Shown piece after piece: positions 34,487 through 43,279 of a DNA stretch of 64,000 bases. Location of the stretch: positions 58,540 through 122,539 of the forward strand of contig SCKK01000003.1 of NCBI GenBank assembly GCA_004124475.1, read 5' to 3'. Source of the DNA: Fidelibacterota bacterium. Its GTDB lineage: Bacteria > Fidelibacterota > Marinisomatia > Marinisomatales > SCKK01. A program made the position numbers and the translations under genes. The notes under the pieces were generated by a model that searched no databases, was not told the DNA's origin, and was given only the letters and a program-made list of their open reading frames with translations. Each line of letters opens with the position of its first letter. Positions within the stretch are counted from its first letter, which is position 1.

Positions 34487-35004
34487 GATTCCGATCTCCT
34501 AAATTTCGTCCCGATATTCCGCTCAACTATAGGGAAATCTTTTCTCTCACCTTTCCCAATCCTGGGGTAATCCTTCCTGAGCGGATGTCCTTTAAAATCA
34601 TCAGGATTCATGATTCTAATTAAATTGGGATGTCCATCAAAGGTGATCCCAAAAAGATCGTAGACTTCCCGCTCCTGCCAATCAGCAGTTCTCCAAAGCG
34701 ATTCTACTGAAGGGAGATTTGGATTATTTTCAGGAATATAGGCTTTTACAACCAACCTCTCCCCATTTCCATGATTCAGCAGATGGTAAACAACAGTGTA
34801 TCGCTCAAATCCACCCATTTCCAGGTTGTCTACTGCTGTAAGATCAGCAAGAAAATGAAATCCTTCACTTTTTAACATTTCCAAAACTTCCAAGACACAT
34901 TCTCCCTTAATATGCAGAACCGTTTCACCTCTAAATTCAGTGGTATCTAAAATCGAATCAGAGAATCGTTCGGTAACTTTTGTGATCAAGTTTTGGAAGA
35001 GCAT
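34483..35004 (-). CDS. nuoC: NADH-quinone oxidoreductase subunit C, cluster with nuoEFG
   Basis: 173 aa. Diagnostic WQEREVYDLFGITFDGHPNL, RIMNPDDFKGHPLRKDYP; earlier YTVVYHLLNHGNGERLVVKA. Scaffold subunit of the quinone module. It starts directly after nuoB's stop and overlaps nuoD. Confidence 0.95.
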   Translation of the reverse strand: MLFQNLITKVTERFSDSILDTTEFRGETVLHIKGECVLEVLEMLKSEGFHFLADLTAVDNLEMGGFERYTVVYHLLNHGNGERLVVKAYIPENNPNLPSVESLWRTADWQEREVYDLFGITFDGHPNLIRIMNPDDFKGHPLRKDYPRIGKGERKDFPIVERNIGTKFRRSES

Positions 35005-35496
35005 TTAGTTGGAATGGGGATGGGAGTAATCCGAAATTTTTTCCTTTTCAATCAGTTTTTGCAACTTCATTAAACCATCTAAAATACCTTCTGGTCTTGG
35101 GGGACATCCAGGAACGTAAATATCAACCGGGATAAATTGATCTATCCCCTGGATGACACTGTAGGTATCAAATACACCGCCACTGGAAGCACACGCCCCC
35201 ATTGAAATAACCCATTTGGGTTCAGGCATTTGTTCGTAAATCCTTTGTAAAACCGGCATCATTTTTATGGTGATTCTCCCCGCTACTATGAGTAAGTCAG
35301 ATTGTCGAGGGGAAAACCGTATGGCTTCGGCGCCAAAACGGGCTATATCAGAACGTGCTGCTAAAACAGCCATCAACTCAACTCCGCAACAAGCCGTTCC
35401 AAAAGGCATGGGCCAGAGAGAGTTTTTACGAGACCAATTGATGGCACTCTCAACCGTTGTGGTCAGGAAATTAGATTTTATACCCCGTCTATCCAT
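35005..35496 (-). CDS. nuoB: NADH-quinone oxidoreductase subunit B, cluster with nuoEFG
   Basis: 163 aa from ATG 35496 ([13 protein letters not shown]). The open frame continues to an ATG at 35571, but those 25 residues (including [16 protein letters not shown]) are translated intergenic word-repeat, so the shorter start is preferred. The N2-cluster ligands are present: tandem Cys in GTACCGVEL, Cys in [10 protein letters not shown], and Cys in [11 protein letters not shown]. It is the only nuoB in the window and may have to serve both nuo clusters. Confidence 0.92.
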   Translation of the reverse strand: MDRRGIKSNFLTTTVESAINWSRKNSLWPMPFGTACCGVELMAVLAARSDIARFGAEAIRFSPRQSDLLIVAGRITIKMMPVLQRIYEQMPEPKWVISMGACASSGGVFDTYSVIQGIDQFIPVDIYVPGCPPRPEGILDGLMKLQKLIEKEKISDYSHPHSN

Positions 35497-35593
35497 ACCT
35501 ATATCAGATTGCGGAACGTGGATTATTCCATTGCGGATTGCAGATTGCGGAGAATTAAATAAATACCGCAATTAACAATATTGTATTCTGAAA

Positions 35594-35950
35594 TCATTTT
35601 TTTCTTTTCTTTGCAGTGTTTATGGATGAAACCGTAATAGCCAGAATTTCATCTACTTCCTTCATCAATGAATGCAATTTCTCTTCCTTAACAATTCCTG
35701 CTTCTATTAAAATCTCCATCCAAAATAAAGACTCGTCTGACTCTTCTTCAACAGTACCCATTTTGGATATGAAATCTGCTATTGATTTAGCGCGACATGC
35801 GGCTCGATAATTGGAACCAACTGATGTACCTGATCTTATTAATTGATTCCCGATTACTCTAGCGGTCTGTCCTTTCGGTAATGATTCAACTAATCTAATC
35901 ACACGCAATGCAAATTGTTTTGTCCTATTTCTCATTTTTTCTTTATCCAT
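35594..35950 (-). CDS. Four-helix-bundle (S23/IVP-like) protein between nuoA and nuoB
   Basis: 118 aa from ATG 35950, preceded by a strong GGAGGG. Reads MDKEKMRNRTKQFALRVIRL, SLPKGQTARVIGNQLIRSGT and SVGSNYRAACRAKSIADFIS, the classical 23S-rRNA-intervening-sequence protein pattern. The frame extends upstream to 36127 but that part is repeat and nuoA sequence in another frame. Function is unknown; homologues form pentamers. It lies between nuoA and nuoB, with word repeats (CCGCAATCTGCAAT types) on both sides. Confidence 0.85.
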   Translation of the reverse strand: MDKEKMRNRTKQFALRVIRLVESLPKGQTARVIGNQLIRSGTSVGSNYRAACRAKSIADFISKMGTVEEESDESLFWMEILIEAGIVKEEKLHSLMKEVDEILAITVSSINTAKKRKK

Positions 35951-36033
35951 ACATCCCTCCGAAATCCGAATTCTGAAATCTACAATCGAGTGTTCCGCAT
36001 TCCGCAATCTGCAATTCGCATTCCGCATTTGAT

Positions 36034-36399
36034 TCATTCCCATTCCAACGCTCCCTTTTTCCAGACGTAAAGAAATCCAAATCCCAGAATAAAAAGGAAT
36101 ACGGCCATTTCGATAAATATAGTCCACCCAAAAGAAAGAAAATCCTTAAAGACTACTGCCCACGGAAATAAAAATACTATTTCAATATCAAAAATGATAA
36201 ACAGAAGAGCTATCAAAAAATACCTTATGGAAATCCGTACCCTTGTTTTCCCCACGAGGTCCACCCCTGACTCATAAGGGGATAACTTAACGGAATTTTT
36301 TACTCTTGGTCCTAAAATGTGGCTCAGCGCCAAAATTGCGAAGGCAAAACCAGCAGCGAGAATAAATACAACAAGGATAGGGATATAATCACTGATCAC
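36034..36399 (-). CDS. nuoA: NADH-quinone oxidoreductase subunit A, cluster with nuoEFG
   Basis: 121 aa, three TM helices. LSPYESGVDLVGKTRVRISI (conserved YExG loop) and RYFLIALLFIIFDIEIVFLFPWAV with the Asp/Glu pair are typical. First gene of the complete cluster. The 209-bp gap before it, after the upstream nuoN, contains an inverted repeat and could hold its promoter. Confidence 0.94.
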   Translation of the reverse strand: MISDYIPILVVFILAAGFAFAILALSHILGPRVKNSVKLSPYESGVDLVGKTRVRISIRYFLIALLFIIFDIEIVFLFPWAVVFKDFLSFGWTIFIEMAVFLFILGFGFLYVWKKGALEWE

Positions 36400-36425
36400 G
36401 ATATACCTTTACCTAAATTGGACTA

Positions 36426-36512
36426 GCCCCGTTAGATAACTAAATATGGTTCTTTATTATCAATCACGTTAAATCACATTATCTAACGGGGCAAGCCGTC
36501 CGTCAGCTGACG
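36426..36512. repeat. 14-bp inverted repeat and palindrome between the two nuo clusters
   Basis: GCCCCGTTAGATAA (36426-36439) and TTATCTAACGGGGC (36479-36492) are perfect complements with a 39-nt loop; CGTCAGCTGACG (36501-36512) is a perfect palindrome. The GTTAG/CTAAC ends again recall cassette sites. From 36513 to 36608 a plus-strand frame ends WKLELNEYLADVPYGREI-stop; it may be a gene tail but I do not recognise it. Confidence 0.6.
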
Positions 36513-36608
36513 AATCCTGTGGAAAAGCACAAATATTTTTGGTAACGTCATGGAAACTGGAGCTAAATGAATATCTGGCAGATGTTCCCTATGGTCGGGA
36601 GATTTGAT

Positions 36609-38102
36609 TTACATCCTTACTACAAAGAATATTAAAGAATTTTGGACCCAGTCAGCGATAGGAGACCAGTAAACACCGAAAAGGAGTGTTGGAATTCCAA
36701 ATACCATTAAAAGTGTCGTTGGTACAGCTGAAGGGAGGTACAGTTCTAATTCCGATTGTCCCTCGAAAAACATAACCTTAACAATCCTCATATAATAATA
36801 AAGCGATACGACACTGTTAAGGACGCCCCAAATAGCCAGCCAATAGAATTGTGATCCTCCATTAATCAGAGCTGCAAAAAGATAGAATTTACCAATAAAC
36901 CCGGCTGTGGGAGGAATTCCGGTTAGGGAAAACATGAAGAGAGCCATTAGCACACCCAAAAGGGGTGACTTAAATCCGATACCACTATATTTAGCAATCT
37001 CTTCCGTTCCAAATTTATTAGAGATGAGAATCGCCACGAAAAATGCTCCCAACTGCATAAATAGATAAACAATAATGTAAAAAATCATGGCATGAATGCC
37101 GTCCTGTGAAAGGACAGGTATACCCATCAAAATATAACCGGCATGGGCAATACTTGAATATGCTAATAGTCGTTTTATATTGGACTGCTGGATTGCCACA
37201 AGGTTGCCTAATGCCATGGTTATCGCAGCCACCACAGCAATAACCTGCTGCCATGGGATACCCTCAAGGCTCTGCCAGGTACCGGGTTCAAAAACAGCGC
37301 CCGTGCCGAACAGCGAATTAAAGAATCGGATCAATAGAGCAAATCCTGCCGCTTTTGGTGCTACGGAAAGATATGCTGTAATGGGTGTGGGCGCTCCCTC
37401 ATAGACGTCAGGCGTCCAGAAATGAAATGGCACAGCAGATATTTTATACCCAAAACCTGCCATAATAAATATGGTTGCAATGATGAGCGTTAAGTTACCC
37501 TCACCATTCAAACGGGCTATGGCTTCACTGATTTCAAACAACTTGGTCGTACCGGTAAGTCCAAACAACAAAGATAAACCATAAAGCATGATACCTGAGG
37601 AAAAGGCGCCATAAATCACATATTTAAGGGATGCCTCATTGGAACGCACCTCTGTTTTCAAGTAACCTGCAAGTATAAAAGACGCTATGCTCACTACTTC
37701 GATAGAAATATAAACCATAATCAGGTCTATACTGGATGCCATCAGAAACATTCCCAACACCACAACAGCCAAAAGTACAAAATATTCCCCGGTGCGTACT
37801 TTTTGAAGTTCCGAGGCTCTCATAGACATAATAATGACAAAAAGGGTAGCTAATATAAAAATGAACTTAAAGATTCGAGAAAACGGATCGAGAGCAATAC
37901 TGTTTAAAAACAGTGTTGTCACTTCAGTCTTATCTGTCAGCCAAAGTACTACCATTGCCAACAGCAGACCGGTTAATACCCAATACCCCACCTTATAAGA
38001 TTTTTCCTTGGAATAAAACAGGTCGGCGATGATTGCCACAAGAATGGTACTCAGAATGATTAACTCCGGAATGAACAGGCGGAGACTTTGGAAATTATTC
38101 AT
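36609..38102 (-). CDS. nuoN: NuoN-type subunit of the second (nuoEFG-less) complex I
   Basis: 497 aa, about 14 TM. YISIEVVSIASFILAGYL, GFGYKISAVPFHFWTPDVY and YLSVAPKAAGFALLIRFF carry the channel Glu and Lys residues. Similar in plan to the 484-aa NuoN at 19923 but clearly diverged. Last gene of the first-transcribed cluster. It starts 6 bp after nuoM. Confidence 0.94.
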   Translation of the reverse strand: MNNFQSLRLFIPELIILSTILVAIIADLFYSKEKSYKVGYWVLTGLLLAMVVLWLTDKTEVTTLFLNSIALDPFSRIFKFIFILATLFVIIMSMRASELQKVRTGEYFVLLAVVVLGMFLMASSIDLIMVYISIEVVSIASFILAGYLKTEVRSNEASLKYVIYGAFSSGIMLYGLSLLFGLTGTTKLFEISEAIARLNGEGNLTLIIATIFIMAGFGYKISAVPFHFWTPDVYEGAPTPITAYLSVAPKAAGFALLIRFFNSLFGTGAVFEPGTWQSLEGIPWQQVIAVVAAITMALGNLVAIQQSNIKRLLAYSSIAHAGYILMGIPVLSQDGIHAMIFYIIVYLFMQLGAFFVAILISNKFGTEEIAKYSGIGFKSPLLGVLMALFMFSLTGIPPTAGFIGKFYLFAALINGGSQFYWLAIWGVLNSVVSLYYYMRIVKVMFFEGQSELELYLPSAVPTTLLMVFGIPTLLFGVYWSPIADWVQNSLIFFVVRM

Positions 38103-38108
38103 GACTTT

Positions 38109-39656
38109 TTATTGTAAAGCCAAAAGTGAACTGGATTGCACAATTTCAATCAAGTGGGATAATGTTGTTTTCATCACATCCAAAACGGGCGTGGGATAGA
38201 TACCAAGAAAAATGACAAGAACAGCCAATGGCACCAAGGTAAAGATTTCTCTTCGGTTTATCTCAGGTAAATCAGCATACTTTTCATTCAGTTTTCCGAG
38301 GAATATCCGTTGAAAGGCCCAGAGGAAATAAGCTGCATTGAGTAAGATACCAAATACTGACACGATAACAATTCCCCTATAGACGGGAAATGCACCGATA
38401 AGACACATGGCTTCACCGATAAAACCGGAAAGTCCAGGCAGACCCAGACCAGCAAAGAAAGCCAAAGCAACGATTCCTGTATAGATGGGCATTCTCACGC
38501 CTAATCCACCGAAACCGTCAATATTTCTGTGGTGAGCCCGATCATAAATCACACCGACCAAAATAAATAACATGGCTGTTATGATACCGTGGTTGAACAT
38601 CTGGAGTACAGCGCCATTCAATCCCGCCTCAGCGGCAATCAGGTTCGTGCCATTCTTGGCGCCGGCTGCTACTACAGCCGACATCCCAAGCATCACAAAT
38701 CCCATGTGGTTAATACTGGAATAGGCTACCATTTTCTTCAGGTCTGTTTGTGCCAATGCGCACAATGCCCCCCAGATTATATTGATCATTGCCAAAACAG
38801 CTAAGGCTCCAGCAAACCAGACTGCACCGTCCGGCAGCATGGGATAGCTGATACGCAAAATTCCGTAGGTCCCCATCTTCAGCAACACACCGGCAAGGAT
38901 GACCGAAACTGCGGTGGGTGCTTCCACATGAGCCAATGGGAGCCATGTATGAAATGGGAATATAGGCACCTTTATAGCAAAGGCAATAAAAAAGAGAATC
39001 CAGATTACCTTTAGCGATTCAAATCCCCACCAGAGTTTACCCGCAAGGGCGGTGGGAGCTATAGCCATAATTTCTATCATATCAAAAGTCCGACCACAGG
39101 CAAAATATAAGGCAAGAATAGCAATAAACATCAACACAGAACCCGCCAACGTATAGAGGAAGAACTTGATGGCTGCGTACTCCCGCTGAGATCCTCCCCA
39201 CATCCCAATCAAAAAGAACATAGGTAACAGCACCACTTCCCAAAAAATGTAAAACAGGAAAAAGTCAAGTGACAGAAATACTCCCATCATGCCTGCATCT
39301 AACAATAAAAAGAGAGCGAAATATCCCTTTATCGCTTTTTCAATCTTCCAGCTTACGAATATACAGAGAAAAGACAAAAGGGCTGTCAATAGCGCCATGG
39401 GTAAGCTTAATCCATCTATGCCGAGGGAGTAATGGACATTTAGGGATGATATCCAGCTTACCTTCTCCTGAAACTGAAAGCCGACAGTACTGGAATCAAA
39501 TTTTGTCCATAAAACAATGGCGACCAATAATTGAATTCCAGTGGCAACCGCTGCCACAAATTTGATCGTATCCGCCTTTTCCCTGGGAATCAAGATAATG
39601 ACAGCAGATCCCAGGATCGGCAACCAGATAAGCCAACTTAAAATATTCCAATCCAT
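38109..39656 (-). CDS. nuoM: NuoM-type subunit of the second complex I
   Basis: 515 aa. LFYIFWEVVLLPMFFLIGMWG (Glu), FFIAFAIKVPIFPFHTWLP and HVEAPTAVSVILAGVLLKMG (Lys residues), NHGIITAMLFILVGVIYDRAH. A slightly longer loop (AAGAKNGTNLIAAEAGLNGA) before this last motif distinguishes it from the other NuoM here. Proton-pumping membrane subunit. Confidence 0.95.
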   Translation of the reverse strand: MDWNILSWLIWLPILGSAVIILIPREKADTIKFVAAVATGIQLLVAIVLWTKFDSSTVGFQFQEKVSWISSLNVHYSLGIDGLSLPMALLTALLSFLCIFVSWKIEKAIKGYFALFLLLDAGMMGVFLSLDFFLFYIFWEVVLLPMFFLIGMWGGSQREYAAIKFFLYTLAGSVLMFIAILALYFACGRTFDMIEIMAIAPTALAGKLWWGFESLKVIWILFFIAFAIKVPIFPFHTWLPLAHVEAPTAVSVILAGVLLKMGTYGILRISYPMLPDGAVWFAGALAVLAMINIIWGALCALAQTDLKKMVAYSSINHMGFVMLGMSAVVAAGAKNGTNLIAAEAGLNGAVLQMFNHGIITAMLFILVGVIYDRAHHRNIDGFGGLGVRMPIYTGIVALAFFAGLGLPGLSGFIGEAMCLIGAFPVYRGIVIVSVFGILLNAAYFLWAFQRIFLGKLNEKYADLPEINRREIFTLVPLAVLVIFLGIYPTPVLDVMKTTLSHLIEIVQSSSLLALQ

Positions 39657-39843
39657 ATTTTCCTATTCCTTCTCTCTAATTTCAATTTCTTCCAACCCCA
39701 AAACAATGCTTCAAGTTTCAAGTAGTAAGTGTTCATGTGCTAAAGTGTTCACGTATCACGCATCACGAATAGTCCGTCACTTTCCAATTCTATCGACATT
39801 CTTGTCACTTGATACTTGTCACTTTTAAACTTGTCACTTCCCA
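39657..39843. other. Word-repeat gap between nuoL and nuoM
   Basis: 187 bp. CTTGTCACTT occurs three times at 39801-39838 (CTTGTCACTTGATACTTGTC, then ACTTTTAAACTTGTCACTT), with related CATCAC/TATCAC words before it. It is one of several degenerate short-word repeat tracts confined to gaps of the nuo clusters. Confidence 0.6.
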
Positions 39844-41883
39844 TCACATCGTTTGAATGACAAATATGACAATAATACCGCAAAGAACCCAAATGAGATA
39901 ACTTTGAAGCTTTCCGGACTGTATTAGTCGAAGCTTTCTCCCAAAGAATCGGGTACCGTGACCCACACCATCCACAAATAGCTGATCGAGAATGTCGTAA
40001 TCCCATTTTATACCAACAATACGTGATATCAACCTTGTGACTTTACCAAATCCATTGATGAAATATTTGTCGTAAAGATCCCAATCAAAATACCCGATTT
40101 TCTTTGCAAGTGTTAAACTTGGACTAACAAGATATTTCGAATAAATCTCATCCATAAAAAACTTATTAAAAGACAATTTGTACGGGATTGCCAAACGGAC
40201 TGCCATTCTTTCTGCTGATATCCGTTTTTTCAGATACATAGCAAAGGCAAGAAATATGCCAATACCTGCCACAATCAGAGATAAAATAATGGCAGAGGTA
40301 TGGGCGTGGTCAACTCCTTCAGCAATCTCAAGGGCAGAGAGACTTCCAGGCACGCTGGACTCAACTGCAACTACTAACCTGGTGAACCAACCGTGGTCAG
40401 AAAATGGGTTAAAGTATGGGAGTGTGTAGAATAAAAAGAGCGACAGGGTTGCCAGGGTCATAAGCGGCGCCGTCATCACGAGCGGGGATTCGTGAACGTG
40501 GTTGTGCACTTCCTGTCTTGCAGGTTCGCCATGAAAGGTCATAAAAATGAGCCTGAACATATAAAACGCCGTCAATAACGCTGCCCCGAAACCAAACAGC
40601 GGAAGTAAAAAATGAACCGGATTGCAGAGGGCAAATGAGAGTGTCCCCGCAAGTATGGCATCCTTAGAGAGGAATCCAGACATCAAAGGAACGCCGGAAA
40701 TGGCGACGGTACAGATCACCATGGTCCAATAGGTGATCTTCATTTTATCTTTGAGTCCACCCATATTCCGCATATCCTGCGGATCTGTCTCATGGTCCTT
40801 AAGTTTATGATAAGCGTGATGCATGGCGTGAATAACGCTGCCACTGCACAGAAAGAGTCCCGCCTTAAAAGCGGCATGGGTTACCAAATGGAAAAACCCT
40901 GCAATATAGGCGCCACTGCCCACGGCTAAAATCATATATCCCAACTGACTCACAGTGGAGTAAGCCAAAACCTTTTTGATGTCATTCTGTGTCACCGCTA
41001 TGATGGCAGCAAAAATGGCTGTGAAGCCCCCCACATAGGCGATAATTGTCAACGCTTCCGGTGTGAACAAGGGGAATAGACGAACCATTAAATAGACACC
41101 TGCTGCTACCATCGTTGCGGCGTGAATCAAGGCACTCACGGGGGTAGGACCTTCCATGGCATCGGGAAGCCAAACATGGAGTGGAAACTGGGCCGATTTT
41201 CCGACAGCCCCAGCAAAGAGGCAGAGACCAGCGACGGTAAGCAGTGTTCCGGAAATCTGGCCAGATGCGACGCCAGAAAAGACATCACTGAACACGAACG
41301 ACCCTGTGGCTGTGAAGAACAGCATGATCCCGATGAACATGCCCATATCCCCAATTCGATTCACTAAGAATGCCTTCTTTGCTGCATCGGAGGCAGTGTC
41401 CTTCTCAAACCAGAAACCAATCAGAAGATAAGAGCTGAGTCCCACCAATTCCCAAAACATGTAAATAGAGAATAGATTATTGGATAGGACAATTCCATTC
41501 ATAGAGAACGTAAAGAGGGAAAGATAGGCAAAGTACCTGGAGTATCGAGGATCTCCTTTCATATATCCCACAGAGTAGATATGAACCAGGCTCGATACCA
41601 ATGCCACCACTACAAGCATTACAATGGTGATATTGTCTATAAGAATGCCCAAGTGAACCTGCATATGACCTAAGTTGAACCATTCCCAACTTTTGTCAAT
41701 TTTAAAGCCGCTATCATGGAGAAAAAGCATCATACCTAACATGGCAATCGATAAGCAAAGTGTAAAAACAACGGCAGAGATGGAAACCCAATCCCCTTTT
41801 CGAGGTAAACGCTTCCCAATAAAAATCTGAATGACAAAAGCCAGCAGGGGTGTTAAAAGTATGAGAAAACCGTATGTTATCAT
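39844..41883 (-). CDS. nuoL: NuoL-type subunit of the second complex I
   Basis: 679 aa, longer than the 636-aa paralogue. MFWELVGLSSYLLIGFWFEK (Glu), GAVGKSAQFPLHVWLPDAM (Lys), GPTPVSALIHAATMVAAGVY, HLVTHAAFKAGLFLCSGSVI. A His-containing loop (HAMHHAYHKLKDHETD) follows as in Bacteroidetes-like NuoL. The C-terminus contains the lateral-helix region and ends IIVIFVIQTM. Confidence 0.95.
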   Translation of the reverse strand: MITYGFLILLTPLLAFVIQIFIGKRLPRKGDWVSISAVVFTLCLSIAMLGMMLFLHDSGFKIDKSWEWFNLGHMQVHLGILIDNITIVMLVVVALVSSLVHIYSVGYMKGDPRYSRYFAYLSLFTFSMNGIVLSNNLFSIYMFWELVGLSSYLLIGFWFEKDTASDAAKKAFLVNRIGDMGMFIGIMLFFTATGSFVFSDVFSGVASGQISGTLLTVAGLCLFAGAVGKSAQFPLHVWLPDAMEGPTPVSALIHAATMVAAGVYLMVRLFPLFTPEALTIIAYVGGFTAIFAAIIAVTQNDIKKVLAYSTVSQLGYMILAVGSGAYIAGFFHLVTHAAFKAGLFLCSGSVIHAMHHAYHKLKDHETDPQDMRNMGGLKDKMKITYWTMVICTVAISGVPLMSGFLSKDAILAGTLSFALCNPVHFLLPLFGFGAALLTAFYMFRLIFMTFHGEPARQEVHNHVHESPLVMTAPLMTLATLSLFLFYTLPYFNPFSDHGWFTRLVVAVESSVPGSLSALEIAEGVDHAHTSAIILSLIVAGIGIFLAFAMYLKKRISAERMAVRLAIPYKLSFNKFFMDEIYSKYLVSPSLTLAKKIGYFDWDLYDKYFINGFGKVTRLISRIVGIKWDYDILDQLFVDGVGHGTRFFGRKLRLIQSGKLQSYLIWVLCGIIVIFVIQTM

Positions 41884-42060
41884 ATCATAATCGATTCTTT
41901 TATGTTTGTGTGCTCATGACATTGGAAATTGACAATAGGCAGTTGGCAGTAAACAATCGGCCGTCGGTAACTAGCGATAAGCAAATCGAAATGTAAGGAT
42001 ATCATCGTTCCCCTTGTGGTATGCTCGTTGATACTTCTTGGGGTGTTCAATCATGTGATT

Positions 42061-42399
42061 CTACAGCTGGCCCGCCCATTTTGATCTCTTGGTCAAATCA
42101 TCATAGGTACCTCTTGAAACATATTTGCACGCAATAGCGAAATCTAGCCAGAATTGAGTTTCGCTATTTTCCATATCGGCGTCAGACGTTTTGCTGATAA
42201 AGTGAGCATCATATTGCCGCTTTCGATACGCCTCTGCCCCGATTGGATCGGGGGAACAGACAGACATTGACGAATCTCGAAATTGAGAAGTCAATGAATA
42301 GAGCTTCTCTTTGGGAAACTTTTTGGTAGTATTAAAGATTTCCATCGCCAGTACAAACGCCCTCTTGTAGATAACTAAATCATTGGAACCTGAGCCCAT
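42061..42399 (-). CDS. Four-helix-bundle (S23/IVP-like) protein with an internal palindrome
   Basis: 112 aa between nuoK and nuoL. NDLVIYKRAFVLAMEIFNTT, KKFPKEKLYSLTSQFRDSS, EAYRKRQYDAHFISKTSDAD and SETQFWLDFAIACKYVS match the 23S-IVP family. Where homologues read SVCANIAEAYRKR this protein reads SVC-SPDPIGA-EAYRKR, because the hairpin CCCCGATTGGATCGGGG (42237-42253) lies in the coding region, replacing about three residues with six in frame. No obvious Shine-Dalgarno. It may be decaying. Confidence 0.75.
   Translation of the reverse strand: MGSGSNDLVIYKRAFVLAMEIFNTTKKFPKEKLYSLTSQFRDSSMSVCSPDPIGAEAYRKRQYDAHFISKTSDADMENSETQFWLDFAIACKYVSRGTYDDLTKRSKWAGQL
42237..42253. repeat. CCCCGAT hairpin inside a four-helix-bundle gene
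   Basis: CCCCGATTGGATCGGGG. Same family as 7118-7134 and 19848-19864, but here in frame within a coding sequence. Confidence 0.75.
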
Positions 42400-42479
42400 T
42401 TACTGCCTGACCTTGTCTGCAAGTTTTGCTAAATGTTCAGATCTCGAAAAATGCATTCATTACGTCGGTTGAGAACTGC

Positions 42480-42788
42480 CTACTGTTTCAAACTCGCTGC
42501 ATCATCCACGTTTACAGATCCAAGATTATTGTAAAGATTGATGACGATGGCGAGAGCTACCGCAGTTTCTGCAGCAGCCATAATGATAACAAACAGAGAA
42601 AATACATGTCCAGACAAATTCATACCCCCAAATCGGGAGAAGGCGATAAAATTGATATTGGAAGCATTCAGAATCAATTCCACCCCCATCAACACTGCGA
42701 TTGCGTTCCGACGCGTGATGATACCAAAGAGACCCAAACTGAATAAAATGGCGCCAATGATGAGATATGTGTTCAACTGATCCATCAA
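42480..42788 (-). CDS. nuoK: NuoK-type subunit of the second complex I
   Basis: 102 aa, three TM. VLMGVELILNASNINFIAFSR holds the first conserved Glu and IMAAAETAVALAIVINLYN the second. Overlaps nuoJ by 4 bases; followed by the four-helix-bundle gene rather than nuoL. Confidence 0.94.
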   Translation of the reverse strand: MMDQLNTYLIIGAILFSLGLFGIITRRNAIAVLMGVELILNASNINFIAFSRFGGMNLSGHVFSLFVIIMAAAETAVALAIVINLYNNLGSVNVDDAASLKQ

Positions 42789-43279
42789 TCACCCCTCCTT
42801 GATAGCATTGCAGCGCCCATGAGCGCTGCCAACAGCAAGACAGAGGTAACCTCAAATGGGAGCAGATATTCCACCATTAATAATTTCCCTATACCTGATA
42901 CGGTTCCCTCTACTTCTGGAATTGCCTCAAAATGCCAGGGAGATCCCGTAATCATTCGGAATAATCCAAGAAATATTAAAGTAACCACGACACCCCCAAT
43001 TCCCCTCTGCATACTGGTATGAGAAATACGGACATCTCTAATCCGTTGAGTCAGCATAATTCCAAAAATAATCAGAACCAAAATTCCCCCCACGTAGATG
43101 ACTATCTGTGTCGCGGCAATAAAGTCTGCCATCATAAAAATATAAAGACCGGCAACTCCCATAAATGAAAAGAGAAGAGCAATGGCGGAATAGATAAGAT
43201 TTTGAGATAGAACCACTAAAAATGCGGAGCCAACTGTCAGAGCAACAACCATCCAAAAAATAATATCTGCACCCATCAC
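42785..43279 (-). CDS. nuoJ: NuoJ-type subunit of the second complex I
   Basis: 164 aa, five TM. FMMADFIAATQIVIYVGGIL then VLIIFGIMLTQRI is the NuoJ TM3 signature with the flexible Gly pair. Overlaps both nuoI and nuoK by 4 bases, so the three are translationally coupled. Confidence 0.94.
   Translation of the reverse strand: MMGADIIFWMVVALTVGSAFLVVLSQNLIYSAIALLFSFMGVAGLYIFMMADFIAATQIVIYVGGILVLIIFGIMLTQRIRDVRISHTSMQRGIGGVVVTLIFLGLFRMITGSPWHFEAIPEVEGTVSGIGKLLMVEYLLPFEVTSVLLLAALMGAAMLSRRGD

Noticed and set aside
35497..35571. Longer NuoB with 25 extra N-terminal residues.
   Set aside because: The extension is translated from intergenic word repeats (CCGCAATCTGCAAT type), and NuoB homologues begin close to the ATG at 35496.
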